A stretch of DNA of 64,000 bases from Scilla litardierei (GCA_030789695.1 CM061142.1:43137375-43201374); one strand, 5' to 3'. Numbered from the stretch's first letter, positions 35,401 through 44,325 are shown. Program-made: numbers and translations. Notes: a model not told the origin generated them from the sequence alone.

Positions 35401-36507
35401 TAAAGTCCGGCCGTTGTCGAGAACTAGCTTGCATGTTCCGACGCCTTTGACTTCAACACGTGTGTTGTTGCCGACGTATATCCACTTTGTTCCTTGAGTT
35501 ATCTTTCGATACTCAACGAAGAACCTTCTGTCCTTCGCTACGTGGTCTGTGGCCCCTGAATCAATCAACCAAAAATAGTTAGATTCAGCAAGAAATATGG
35601 AACTAGAAACACATATGTAACTAGCCCTACAAGTTACCTTGTCACTTCCATCCGTACACTTACGGGCGAAGTGACCGTACTTGTTGCACTTAAAGCACTT
35701 GATCTTCTTCAAGTTCTTCTTCTTTGAGTGCACATTCTTTTGCCACTTTTTGTTCTTAGTCTTCTTTGAGGTTTCCGGTTCTTGCTTTCGTTCGTTCACA
35801 AACCTTAAGCGTTTCCGCTTATTTCCTCCATGTGAGGAACTAGCGGCCACGTGCACTTCTGCACTTGGTTTTGCGGCTTGAATCCGCTCTTCCTCGAGTT
35901 CGAGGTGTTTCGAAACATCGCTTAAAGTTTTAATGCACTCATTATGAGTGAGATGCATTTTCATGTTATCCCAGCTATCTGGGAGTGAACGAATGACTGC
36001 TTGGATTTGCTGTTCGTCAGACAGCGTAACACCCGCATCCTTTAATTCAGATATAAGATTCGCCATGTGGCGGAGATGCTTTTTCATAGAATGATCTCGC
36101 CGCATCTTGTACGAATCAAATTGAATATTCAAGGAGCGGAGTTTGGTAACCGAAGTTCCACCAAACTTTATCTCTAGCTCAGACCATATGTCTTTGGCTA
36201 GATCGAATTCCCGAAATAGACGCATTATGTCATTGTCCATCGCGGACAGTAACGTAATACGTGCTATTTTGTTCTTTCGAGTCCAAGTGTCATAAGCTTC
36301 CCGGTCCCTTTTGTGTTGGGCCGTATTGCCCAACTCAGGTTCTACCATTATGTTTTGGAGTGTTTCGAGCACATCTTGCTCCTCCAAAACATATTGGATC
36401 TTTATTGACCAAAGTTTATAATTGTCGCCATTGAGCTTTTCACCTTTGTTAAGCTCTGCGACAATATTCTTAGCAGCGGTAGACATATTCGATTCAAAAA
36501 ACTGCAA
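32422..36507 (-). CDS. gag-pol: Copia Gag-Pol polyprotein, 1361 residues, intact
   Basis: A single unbroken frame codes for all proteins needed for reverse transcription and integration. Gag is about residues 1-290 (LNGDNYKLWS near 25-35; CCHC knuckle CFKCNKYGHFARKC at 271-284). The protease active site is DSGA at 316-319. Integrase has an HHCC zinc finger (H455, H460, C486, C489) and the catalytic triad at D515, D578 and E614. Reverse transcriptase spans about 875-1110 with YVDD at 1039-1042. RNase H spans about 1205-1320 (TDADWAGD, STMEAEFVA, YSDSQAS). Three direct IPSGSDV repeats lie at 789-808 in the linker before RT. The start at 36507 precedes a second possible start at residue 8 (MSTAAKN), which is the more usual Gag N-terminus. 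Length and domain order are normal for plant copia. Confidence 0.95.
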   Translation of the reverse strand: MQFFESNMSTAAKNIVAELNKGEKLNGDNYKLWSIKIQYVLEEQDVLETLQNIMVEPELGNTAQHKRDREAYDTWTRKNKIARITLLSAMDNDIMRLFREFDLAKDIWSELEIKFGGTSVTKLRSLNIQFDSYKMRRDHSMKKHLRHMANLISELKDAGVTLSDEQQIQAVIRSLPDSWDNMKMHLTHNECIKTLSDVSKHLELEEERIQAAKPSAEVHVAASSSHGGNKRKRLRFVNERKQEPETSKKTKNKKWQKNVHSKKKNLKKIKCFKCNKYGHFARKCTDGSDKVTCRASYICVSSSIFLAESNYFWLIDSGATDHVAKDRRFFVEYRKITQGTKWIYVGNNTRVEVKGVGTCKLVLDNGRTLLLHDVLFAPDIRRNIVSVVMLMSLDYEWRFYKQCVDLVCNNSLIGSGNVCNGLIVLNTMNDVASSINESFHLTNASNSESEIICWHARLGHIGPTRMDRLAKSGLLSNVSKVEMSTCEHCLVGKTCRKPFGTGTRAEVPLQLIHSDICGPMNVKTRRGKSYFITFIDDFTRFGHIYLISHKSEALACFKNYMSLVENQLDRKIKVLRTDRGGEYQSISFKELCDEKGIVHQVTMPYTPQQNGVAERRNRTLMEMVRSMMSQANLPITFWGDALLTAAFILNRVPSKSVSSTPYELWNNRTPDLNILKPWGCASYAHLSSHKYGKLGPRGRKCIFIRYAENSKGYVFVGQEDNGGLIEFESRDVVFLEKEFPRQGEISQDLSLFETWDQKGSERSSGRILGEEENTFQTSPMNDTNDTNPIPSGSDVIPSGSDVIPSGSDQTQTRRSNRTRLTPLRFEDEFPQTFMTLLQDDDEPANFKQAVTCPAKDKWIAAMEEELQSMKTNQVWDLVNLPKGRRAIGNKWVLKIKHKADGSIEKYKARLVAKGFTQQEGIDYEETFSPVVRFTSIRLILAMVACLDLELHQMDVKTAFLNGELDEEIYMEQPNGFVQEENKHKVCKLRKSIYGLKQSSRQWYMRFQEVVLSYGFSMLDEDNCVYIKRIKNKYIIMSLYVDDILIAGNDKRLILDIKAWLSSVFEMKDMGEAAYILGVKISRNRSKKLLSLSQETYIKKVLERFNMQDCKPIDTPISKGEGLCLEMCPKDPKEKKAMEKVPYSSAVGSLMYAMMCTRPDICYAVGMVSRYQSNPGQAHWKAVKRILRYLKGTADYALCYQGNTLRLEGYTDADWAGDLDERRSTSGFVFLLGNGAISWSSKKQTCIALSTMEAEFVAFSMAVQEAVWLRKFLDRLTNASDSSTVPIYSDSQASIAYVKDPKFHCKTKHIDIRFKFAKDYDKRKEVDIGYISTHEMIADPLTKAIPRDVFFKHLSSMGMRRC

Positions 36508-36943
36508 AGAGAATGAAAAACACGATCAAAATTCGATGCATAAAGTTTCGATTCTTTAAACACTTGATAGGTTCCTTGGATGCTTTGAAATGTTACTCTA
36601 GAATCGAGAAGTTCACTACGTTCCCAACTACCATCTAGAAGTAACTTTCAAAGTATCCCTCTTACTTATCTTAAGTAAAAAGAAATCAGAAATAATACCC
36701 GTATGGTATTAGCAGCGGAAAATCACTTTGAAAAACTTATCTTTCAAAATAGAATAGGTGAGAATTAGCGCAAAGAATTTTAACGCAACAATTGCCAATC
36801 CACGAGACCTGTTCTACACACCCATGGGTTAGATAACCATGGCCGGATCGTGGTAGGACTTGGAATTCTAAATTGCGCTATCCCGATTTAAGGACGGGAC
36901 ATAACCTATTTGAAAAACATCTTTGTCAAAATTTGAAAGCACG

Positions 36944-37075
36944 TTGGCTAATCTCCGTAGAGTAGAGCACAACGTCACAAGTACATTGGCTAATCTCCGT
37001 AGAGTAGAGCACAATGACATGGCTAATCTCGCATGAAGTAGAGCACTATGGCTAATCTTCAAGGAGTAGAGCCCT
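36944..37075. repeat. Degenerate tandem repeats in the copia leader
   Basis: Four units of GGCTAATCT-N-AGTAGAGC about 30-42 bp apart. The first two (36944, 36986) are identical over 29 bases and the others are diverged. A looser repeat of CCCGTATG with GGCTAA or ACTAGT follows to about 37195. Confidence 0.75.
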
Positions 37076-37299
37076 AAAAACTTCATTAAAACGTTAGTCC
37101 CGTATGAACTAGTCGGCACTTTGGTTAGCCCCGTATGGGCTAATCGACACATTCGAGTTTGACCAATGCCCTTTGTCACCCCGTATGGGTCAGTAGGCAA
37201 ATTTTCAGCCGACTCTGACCTTCTGCCAGATTGGTCGACCAAAATCACAAAATTGGTCGACCAATTTTCAAAAAAAATTGAAAAAACAACTTCTTCCCG

Positions 37300-37712
37300 G
37301 CCAGGGCCTCTGCCCTGGCCGGGGCTTGGCCAAGGGCCGGCCAGGGCCTCTGCCCTGGCCCCCTCGGCCAGGGCCTCTGCCCTGGCCGAGGCCGGCCAAG
37401 GCCGGCCAGGCCCTGGCCGAGGCCAGGGCGCCGGCCCTGGCCTCTGCCAGGGCCGGCAGGCCGGCCCTGGCCACTTCCAGGGCCGGCCTGGCCCTGGCAG
37501 TGGCCAGGGCGCCGGCCCTGGCCTCTGCCAGGGCCGGCCAGGCCCTGGCAGTGGCCAGGGCGCCGGCCCTGGCCACTGCCAGGGCCGGCCAGGCCTTGGC
37601 CGGCCATTGCCGGCCTGGCCATGGCCGGCCATGGCTTGGCCATGGCCGGCCATGGCCAAGGCCATTCGGCCATGGCCGGCCATGGCCCCTTTGGCCATGG
37701 CCGGCCACCCCC
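37300..37712. repeat. GC-rich GGCCAGGGC / GCCCTGGCC inverted-repeat tract
   Basis: About 410 bp built almost only from GGCCAGGGC, GCCCTGGCC, GGCCGGCC and GGCCATGGCC words in both directions, inside an otherwise AT-rich element. It could fold into many alternative strong hairpins. The 3′ half shifts from CCTGG words to CCATGG words, suggesting two expansion steps. Confidence 0.9.
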
Positions 37713-37999
37713 TCGGATGGGGTTGCCGCACACATTCCACCCCCTTGATGGGTGGTCGCCGGTGGTTATTGGCCGTAGCCAACCCTCTCCGCACGGGGAG
37801 GGGGGATGCATGGCCTTCATGGCCCATTTGGCCATGGTGCACATGCACCAAATTTTCCTCTTACCCGATGGAAATAACTTCCATCATCTTCCTCGATGAA
37901 GCACCCGTTCGTCGATGAAGTTAGTTATTGCCTAATGGCCGTGTGCCAAAAATGACTAACGTACTACGTGAACGGTCGGTTCTTCCCGTCACGGAGAGT

Positions 38000-38099
38000 T
38001 CCTACCATATCCGTAATGATAGGAGACCCTAACGTGAAAAGAACAACCGCTGCGTTCTCTCCGTCACGAAGCGTTCCTACTATATCCGTAATAGTAGGA
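38000..38099 (-). other. Duplicated leader hairpins in the copia element
   Basis: Two units each contain TCCTAC-N-ATATCCGTAAT-N-TAGGA. The unit at 38075-38099 has a perfect 8-bp stem TCCTACTA/TAGTAGGA. The unit at 38000-38024 has the same fold with one mismatch and one C-G pair in place of T-A. Both lie within 180 nt of the primer site, where plant and yeast copia elements keep packaging signals. Confidence 0.55.
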
Positions 38100-38175
38100 G
38101 ACCCATTCGTGAAAGAGACAACGACTCGTTCGTAGTTTCGACGGGGCGGTGGATTGACCGGGGCGAACCCATATG

Positions 38176-38187
38176 GCTCTGATACCA
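38176..38187 (-). promoter_or_regulatory. Primer-binding site of the copia element
   Basis: TGGTATCAGAGC on the minus strand, one base after the 5′ LTR, complementary to initiator tRNA-Met. Confidence 0.92.
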
Positions 38188-38188
38188 A

Positions 38189-38792
38189 TGTAGGATCCTG
38201 TCAAAACAAAGTTAGGATCGATAATTAAAGTGGAGACTTACGCTTGCGTATGCGGAACGATAGTCTCGGAACTTTGCCTTCGGATTCGCCACGACGGATC
38301 GAGTCTTCTCACGAACGGAGTAAGGCTACTAATCCACAATCTAAATCTCTATTTTAGATTAAGAACTTGGAAGGAGGGAGAGGAAATATTTCTGCAGAGC
38401 TTCGCTATGAAGAAGATGCATGCATGAATTTCATGCAAATGTGTAAGGAAAATGGCTACCCTTGGGTCTTATTTATAGCCCCCAAGGTAGTTATTTTAGG
38501 GTAAGTTGTTCCTTTGGAACAACTTAATTAAGGTGTACCATGATACATGGCACAATATAAGCTTAAGTTGTACCATATGCATGGTACAACATAAGCTTAA
38601 GATATTCCCCCTTTATTAGCCATATGTCGCATGCACTTATGCATATATAATGCGACTTTCCCGCTCATACAGAGATCCTCTCCGCAAGGGAACAGATTCC
38701 CTTTGCACATGACTTCGTGTGCGCGACGTTCGAGGTCCGTAATCCCTCGTACATTCCCTACAAGGGTGTACAAACGTCTTCCATATCCAACA
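38189..38792 (-). repeat. Copia 5′ LTR
   Basis: Copy of 30788-31391 with two substitutions by eye (ATTCCCTAC here against ATCCCCCAC). Its right end abuts TAAAC. Confidence 0.95.
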
Positions 38793-38797
38793 TAAAC

Positions 38798-39096
38798 AAG
38801 AGGTTTGGTTTGAGACCCAAAATAACCAAATATAAATAATGATCTCAAAACAAAAAACCTCCGAAATGAGAGTTAAAATATATCTTAAAATAATTTAAAC
38901 ATATATTATATTAACTCCCCCATTGACATACACATGGATCATGCATGTATGTCAATAACCCCAAGTTCCCAATTTTCATGAAAAGAAATAAATTTGAAAA
39001 ATATTTTCAAAATCATGAAACACACACAATCAATGGGTATGCTTAAAATAACCAAGGAAGCATAATACACATGCAATATGTAAATGTGTGAGGAAC
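38798..39096 (-). other. Sirevirus interior 2, non-coding part below gag
   Basis: Resumes interior 2 after the copia insertion and matches 26225-26523 of interior 1. Nothing coding was seen. Confidence 0.8.
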
Positions 39097-40860
39097 CTAC
39101 ACATTAGGTAACCAAACCCAAGAGGAGTTTGATTTCCTAACATAATCACACGAGGTGATCACATCCCTAACTAGAGAGTTGATGTAACTATCTCTCTCTT
39201 GCTCACTAGTCTTAGTGGGAATCCATAATCTCAAGGATTTCCTAGACAAAGGTTTTGCCTTAGCAAGAGGGAAGGATGTGGCATGCTTAGGTGTAGAAAC
39301 AAGTTTCTTAGCATGCAAAGAATGAAGATTTTGCTTTTTAGCAAAAAATGAAGATTCTTCATTCTTCCTCATCACCTTGTGATCTACATGCTTCTTGTGA
39401 GTGTTATTGTTGTACAAGAGAGCATGGTGATTCTTCTTAGGTGCTTTAGCAATATTTCTTGAATTTGCACCAAAGGAAGAATTAGAGGTGGGTTTGGGAA
39501 CCATATTTTGAACATAACCCAAACCTCCTCTATGATTTGCCGGATGTTGTTTTTCCAACAAATCGTGGAGTGAATCCCTAGAATACACAAAGCTTATGAG
39601 CTTCCGGGATTCCTCTTCACATTTCAACGTAAGTTGTTGAATGTGAGCATCTAAGCTAAGGTTTTGAGCAATGAGATTTTCATTAGAAATGCTCAATTCC
39701 TTAACTTGAGAAAGAAGTGTGTCTTTCTCACAAGTGTCATAAACAAGTTTTTCATCATGAATATTCATACTAGATGATTCTAACTCATGCACCCTACTCA
39801 TAGCATTATCAAGTATAGCTTTCATTTTATCATATGAATCGATGCACTTACTTGCCAAATTGGAGGCCACACTTAGGCGGTATTCAAGCTCCTCATAGGA
39901 AGGTTTTTCTTCCTCGGCTTCTTCATCACTATCCTCCTCGTTTGAGCTTGATGAAGATTCTTCCCCATTAGCCATAAAACAACTTTCTTCTTTGGAGTTG
40001 CGCCATGTCTCTATCTCTTCATCGCTAGAGTTAGATGAAGTTGATGAGGAATCATCAAAGGCAACGAAACACCTTTGATCGTGCTCCTTGTCATCCTCTT
40101 CTTCATCATTAGATGAATCCCCATCGGAATCATCAAATGAGCCACTGAGTCCTTGCTTTTTGTTCTTGACCTCGGACTTGGCTTTCCAATGTTCCTTCTC
40201 TTTTCCCTTATAGGAATTTATATTGGGTTTGGAAGGGCATTCGGTAGCCACATGACCTATTCCACTGCAGTTGAAACAAACCAACTTTTTAGACTGTGAA
40301 ACCAACTTTGAAGAAGACATACCTTGATTTTCCTTGAGGAATGCCTTGAAATTCTTGAATTGCTTGGCAAGCTCGATGTAATCATCGTCACTAAGAACTT
40401 CATCATCTTCACTTGGAGCTTCTTGTTGGAACTGCTTTTTCCACTTGAAAGACTCCTTCTCACCATGAAGAGTAATGCCCTTTTTCTTCTCGGGCTTGGT
40501 TGACTGAGTCACTTCCTTATGTTGAAGTAGCACTTCATGAGAGATTTCCAAAGTATGCCAAATGCCGTTGGCCGATTTGCACATGGAGATGCGATCAAAC
40601 TCTTTCGGAGTGAGGGCACAGTGGAGAACACACATAGCCCTAGCATTGAATTTGATCAAGTCCTTCTCCACTTTAGTTCTCAAGGCCGCGGGAGTAGAAG
40701 GCTCCTCGAAGGATGACTCCGTTATGTCCCAAAGGTCGTGACTCTTTAAGTAGACCATCATCCTGATCTTCCAACTCGGATAGTTGGATCCGTTGAAGAG
40801 CGGGGGTCGAACGGTAGAGAGTCCTTCTTCATGAGGCGTGGAAGTAGGGTTGAATGTCAT
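39097..40860 (-). CDS. gag: Sirevirus Gag copy 2, 587 residues, open
   Basis: Capsid/nucleocapsid protein of a Sirevirus-type element. The N-terminus has the plant Gag signature LFNGSNYPSWKIRM (21-34). The expected capsid core seems shortened: WHTLEISHE (101-109) runs directly into a Lys-rich linker, where full-size Gag proteins have roughly a further hundred residues. A CCHC knuckle CFNCSGIGHVATEC lies at 195-208. A Ser/Asp/Glu-rich region (about 235-330) and a coiled-coil-like stretch (about 335-430) follow. The C-terminus ends WVWLPNV with no protease. The frame is complete, so it may be translated if transcribed. The start at 40860 is the first ATG after the primer site. Confidence 0.85.
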   Translation of the reverse strand: MTFNPTSTPHEEGLSTVRPPLFNGSNYPSWKIRMMVYLKSHDLWDITESSFEEPSTPAALRTKVEKDLIKFNARAMCVLHCALTPKEFDRISMCKSANGIWHTLEISHEVLLQHKEVTQSTKPEKKKGITLHGEKESFKWKKQFQQEAPSEDDEVLSDDDYIELAKQFKNFKAFLKENQGMSSSKLVSQSKKLVCFNCSGIGHVATECPSKPNINSYKGKEKEHWKAKSEVKNKKQGLSGSFDDSDGDSSNDEEEDDKEHDQRCFVAFDDSSSTSSNSSDEEIETWRNSKEESCFMANGEESSSSSNEEDSDEEAEEEKPSYEELEYRLSVASNLASKCIDSYDKMKAILDNAMSRVHELESSSMNIHDEKLVYDTCEKDTLLSQVKELSISNENLIAQNLSLDAHIQQLTLKCEEESRKLISFVYSRDSLHDLLEKQHPANHRGGLGYVQNMVPKPTSNSSFGANSRNIAKAPKKNHHALLYNNNTHKKHVDHKVMRKNEESSFFAKKQNLHSLHAKKLVSTPKHATSFPLAKAKPLSRKSLRLWIPTKTSEQERDSYINSLVRDVITSCDYVRKSNSSWVWLPNV

Positions 40861-40882
40861 TGTTGCAGTATGCTTTAACCTC

Positions 40883-40894
40883 GCTCTGATACCA
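40883..40894 (-). promoter_or_regulatory. Primer-binding site, Sirevirus interior 2
   Basis: TGGTATCAGAGC on the minus strand, two bases from the end of LTR 3. Confidence 0.9.
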
Positions 40895-40896
40895 AT

Positions 40897-42724
40897 TGTA
40901 GGGATCGTCTAACCCTTGCAATACTAACAACACACACTAGAGGGGGGTGAATAGTGTAATGGCAATAAAATTGTCCAAATAAAATTTAACTTGCAAATGC
41001 GGAATTATAAATGCAAGAGGAATTAAATGGCACAATCAATCCAAACGCAAACAAAAAGATATACCCTGGTTCCACATACTCGGGTACATCCAGCCACACC
41101 GATATCCACTATATTCCCACAAAGAGAAGTGAATACAAATCTCACAAGGAGATAGCCCACAAAGAGGATTTATGCCCTACACAAGGACCCAACCAATCCT
41201 ACACGAGGATCACGACTCCCACAAAGAGAATCACTAACTCCCACTCAGAGAATTAGGGTTAGCCCTACACTAGGACACTCAAACTCCCACAAAGAGAGTT
41301 ACTCTCACAGAGAGAGTTCCTAGTCCCACAAAGAGACACTCTAGTCCCACAAAGAGACACTCTCCCACAAGGAGAAAATCCTAATCCTACAAAGAGAAAT
41401 AGGAAAACAGTTTACACCTTGTAAAGTAAATACTCTTACCTATGCCTTGAGATGCTTACTCATGAATGAATGCAAGGCATGGAAGAGGATCTCCAAGTGT
41501 TGGAATATGCTTGAGAGCACTTGGATGATTTCCCTTGAGCTGGACTTCAATGCATGAAGAAAGATGAATGCTCAAATAGAGGGAAATGAGGGAGCTTGAG
41601 AGTGGCTTATTGATCTCTTGAGATTTTCTATAGAATCAAGAGTTTATCAAATGTTGTCAAGAGTTCTCAAGAAAGGCAGCACACCCATATATATAGGAAA
41701 CCTATATCAAGCCCAGAAACCCAAAGAAACAGCCAGAAAATCAAATCAGCAACGGCTAGAAACTGGGTGAAAACGACAGGAACAGTCGACTGATGATCAT
41801 AAGACAGTCGACTGATCAACGGCTAGAAAATATCCAACGGCTATAATCTGAGCCAGGACAGTCGACTGACGAAGTCAATACAGTCGACTGACAAACAGGA
41901 CAGGCGCCTGTAATTCCTTCAGCAGACGACTGCTGCAGGGGATGGATCGAAACAGAGAGCTGCACTCTTTCTCCAATTCTTCGCACAGGCGACTGGTGTT
42001 AATACTACAGTCGACTGTCGATTAGTCAGGCGACTGTATATTCTTCATCAGTCGACTACTGTAAAGTATGGAGAGAAGACAGAGAGATGCAGAGATTGCA
42101 CTTACGCTAGACAGGTGACTGTTGACCAAATCTCAGGCGACTGTAAATGTACAGGCGACTGGGAACTGATTGACAGGCGACTGTGCGTAAAGCTCAAGTG
42201 TGAGTCAATAGAAATGTTGACTTGAGCAGTGCATATCAGGCGACTGTAGAAGGATCTACAGGCGACTGGAAATCACCCAGTCGACTGTTTTTCCCTCATC
42301 AGACGACTGACCGAAAGAGTGAACCTATTGGGTTGGATTCTATGATAATCCTAAGGTTCACTAAGATGGTTAAATGCATGAGCATGAATGAGTAAACCAT
42401 CTAGCAAGGCATTACATCAACCCTAGACTCAAGAAGAGAGAGAAAGCAATTAAATAAATTACATGAATTACAATGCTTTCAAAAGATTCTAAGTCTTCAA
42501 TCTTGATGCCTTGATTGCTCTCCATCATCTCCAAGCTTTGGCACTCCTTGAGTCCAAACTTTGGCTCTTCTTCACATGATGTCCATCCTTACACCAAGTG
42601 ATTAGTCTCCAAGAAAGATATCCTTGAAATAAACTGAGAGACTAAAACATGAGATTCATTAGCAACAACATAATGTTGTGATCATCATCAAAATAAGATT
42701 GGTATGAAACACCAATACTCAACA
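40897..42724 (-). repeat. Sirevirus LTR 3 (outer 5′ LTR)
   Basis: Same length and layout as the other two LTRs, with a few private changes (for example CCACATACTCGG where LTR 1 has CCCCAAACTTGG). It is followed by ATTAG at 42725-42729 and then by the rest of the LINE. Confidence 0.93.
41783..42309. repeat. Dyad array CAGTCGACTG in Sirevirus LTR 3
   Basis: Third copy of the 18-site array, from CAGTCGACTG at 41783 to CAGACGACTG at 42300. Confidence 0.92.
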
Positions 42725-42729
42725 ATTAG

Positions 42730-43019
42730 GTGTATCAGACCCCATCGACCCTCATTTACATAGTGTGGGAGACTACTTCTTGCAACACTTCGTGAAAAAT
42801 GATACCCTCAGCAATTTGGCGATGACTGTTCTCTCTGCAATTGTTTAGCATGTGTGGAAGGAACGAAACAGGAGAATCTTCAATGGGATTGATAAACCAA
42901 AGACAGCTATATTCAATGATGTTTCATCTGATGTCAGAATAATTTTGAGAGACCACGACCCAACATCTCCAGAGGCACTGTAGGCTATGGACAGATGGGG
43001 GTTTAGAGACGCGGGGTAG
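42730..43019 (+). pseudogene. LINE ORF2, C-terminal end after the Sirevirus array
   Basis: Resumes the reading of ORF2 after the target duplication. It contains HVWKERNRRIFNG, the usual end of the zf-RVT region in plant LINEs, followed by the likely natural stop at 43017-43019. Two earlier TAG codons (about 42847 and 42981) are premature. The 3′ UTR runs on to 43197 with AATAAA at 43174. Confidence 0.85.
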
Positions 43020-43197
43020 ATTAATTCCAATGTGTATTGTAGCTTGTAACCTTGGTTTGTTAGGTGGAGGGGGAACTAGGTAATGGGTGACGACGCTTGT
43101 GTCCTCTCCCCGTTCCTATACTCCTCTCTTCCATTGAACAACCAATTGTATTCTTGTGCAGTTTTGCTATACTAATAAAGAAGAACACTAACTTTCC

Positions 43198-43215
43198 AAT
43201 ATATATATATATATA
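43198..43215. repeat. AT tract at the LINE 3′ edge
   Basis: Nine AT/TA dinucleotides in place of a poly(A) tail, matching the longer AT tract before the LINE. Confidence 0.9.
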
Positions 43216-43875
43216 AGGGGTTTGCAAAGAAGTTAAAACGAGCGTAGAGTTTAATAAGGAACTTCGAAAATACTTTTAGAGAAATCAGAATTTGTAATGG
43301 GGAGAGATCTGAAGAGTTAACGATAATCATCATGAAGTGTTCACGGGAAACGGGGGCAAAGAATATGATCGTATGATGAATACGCCTAAGATATAATTTA
43401 TGGAAAGCTACGATGGAATTCTACGGTTGATAACACAGAAGTGTAATGATTGGAAAGAAGCTAGAAATCAGGGGCTTTAATTATCGGGCCGTCTAAAGAT
43501 CAGAAGAACTCAGCATTATGACTTCCTAATGAACTAGACTGTAATATAGAGATCTCGGGGAAGGGCCCTGAGAGAATCAAGATTACGTTCTGCTGGGCCC
43601 GAAATCGATGGACCCGAGCGAAGGACTAAAAGAATGACTCTAGAAATCTAACATGGTCATAGTCGGGTGAGAGGCTACTAGGGTATCCTAAGACGAGTAC
43701 GACTAAATCTTAACCAATGTGCATGACTATCAAACCTGGACGTCTATCTAAGTCTTCCTACCATCTAAGACAAGGAAAACCTAATTTAGACTTGTACATG
43801 GATATTAAATGAATGCGGTACTCTTATTGTTCCGAACTTTTTGCATTGACCTACATGGGACATCACTAAAACCTA
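43216..43875. other. Non-coding interior of the outer element, right of the LINE
   Basis: About 660 bp without a recognisable domain. No clear primer-binding site was found beside the LTR at 43876: the minus strand there reads GGTTTTAGTGATG, which fits neither the tRNA-Met nor the tRNA-Asp site. The link between the two outer LTRs is therefore tentative. Confidence 0.4.
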
Positions 43876-44325
43876 TCACGCCCCTCTTCCCAAAACGACA
43901 GAAGCGAGACGTGACAAAGGTCCACATGGGCCGGAGCTGTGAGGTTCGGACCCAATGAGCGTCTGTAGGGTTATCATTTAAAGATTACAGGTTCTTGCTT
44001 TATTTAAAATTTTGAAACAACAGGAAGTACAGAAAGAAAGTTGCATTCATTTAAAAAAGAGACGATATCCAGCATATGACAAATCTAATAAAAGAAGCCT
44101 AAGCATGGCAACAAACTGCAGAAAAGGAAACTAATGGTGCGAAGCACCCAACCTAGGCAGAAGGTCAAGTGGTGCTACACACTCAGCTAAAAAAGTAGTA
44201 ACCTCTGTAAAGCAGCGACGGAAAAGACCTCTAAGCATGGTCTTCTTCAGGAAGGTGCTCCGGTCGACGTCCTCTGGCTCCAAGTACTCAGGTATATCCG
44301 GCTCGTCTGCGTACTCTGGCTCAAC

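Larger units (their letters stand above)
36508..38175 (-). promoter_or_regulatory. Copia leader between primer site and gag
   Basis: A 1.67-kb leader, long for a copia element. In minus-strand order it holds two tandem copies of a hairpin-bearing unit (38099-38000), a very GC-rich palindromic tract (about 37712-37300), and tandem GGCTAATCTCCGTAGAG-type repeats (37075-36944). Long open frames across the GC-rich part occur on both strands and look compositional. This leader would hold the packaging and dimerisation signals. Confidence 0.6.
30788..38792 (-). mobile_element. Young, apparently complete Ty1/copia retrotransposon, TSD TAAAC
   Basis: Two 604-bp LTRs differ at two positions by eye (both in the block near 31346 and 38754). 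The flanking TAAAC duplication is intact. The primer-binding site (38176-38187), one unbroken gag-pol frame (32422-36507) and the polypurine tract (31392-31400) are all present, so it has everything expected for autonomous movement. It sits in the second Sirevirus interior and is the youngest datable layer of the nest. I did not assign it to a named copia lineage. Confidence 0.95.
23762..42724 (-). mobile_element. Sirevirus-type array LTR-gag-LTR-gag-LTR, TSD ATTAG
   Basis: Three near-identical 1.83-kb LTRs (23762-25588, 28325-30152, 40897-42724) enclose two interiors of 2736 bp and 2734 bp, the latter after removing a nested copia. ATTAG flanks the whole array at 23757-23761 and 42725-42729, so it behaves as one insertion with a shared middle LTR. 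Minus orientation is set by initiator tRNA-Met primer sites (28311-28322, 40883-40894) and AAAAAGGGGGAGAT polypurine tracts. Each interior codes only for a shortened Gag. Unequal recombination between LTRs of sister copies would give this structure. Confidence 0.92.
7861..43197 (+). mobile_element. L1-type LINE, twice interrupted (7861-8420, 19152-23761, 42730-43197)
   Basis: The three blocks join cleanly when element B (TSD CAAAC) and the Sirevirus array (TSD ATTAG) are removed, leaving about 5.6 kb, a plausible full length for a plant L1. ORF1 (DUF4283 and CCHC knuckle) is followed three bases after its expected stop by ORF2 (endonuclease, RT, zf-RVT). The 3′ UTR has AATAAA at 43174-43179. 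There is no poly(A) tail: the 3′ end runs into an AT tract. The first and last 25 bases are imperfect inverted copies of each other (7861-7885 and 43173-43197). The element is inactive because of frameshifts, stops and an altered RT catalytic motif. Confidence 0.92.

Noticed and set aside
36868..37918. Overlapping open frames of 150-330 codons on both strands in the copia leader
   Set aside because: They run through GGCCAGGGC-type low-complexity DNA, are open on both strands and give only Gly/Pro/Ala/His repeats; a composition effect.
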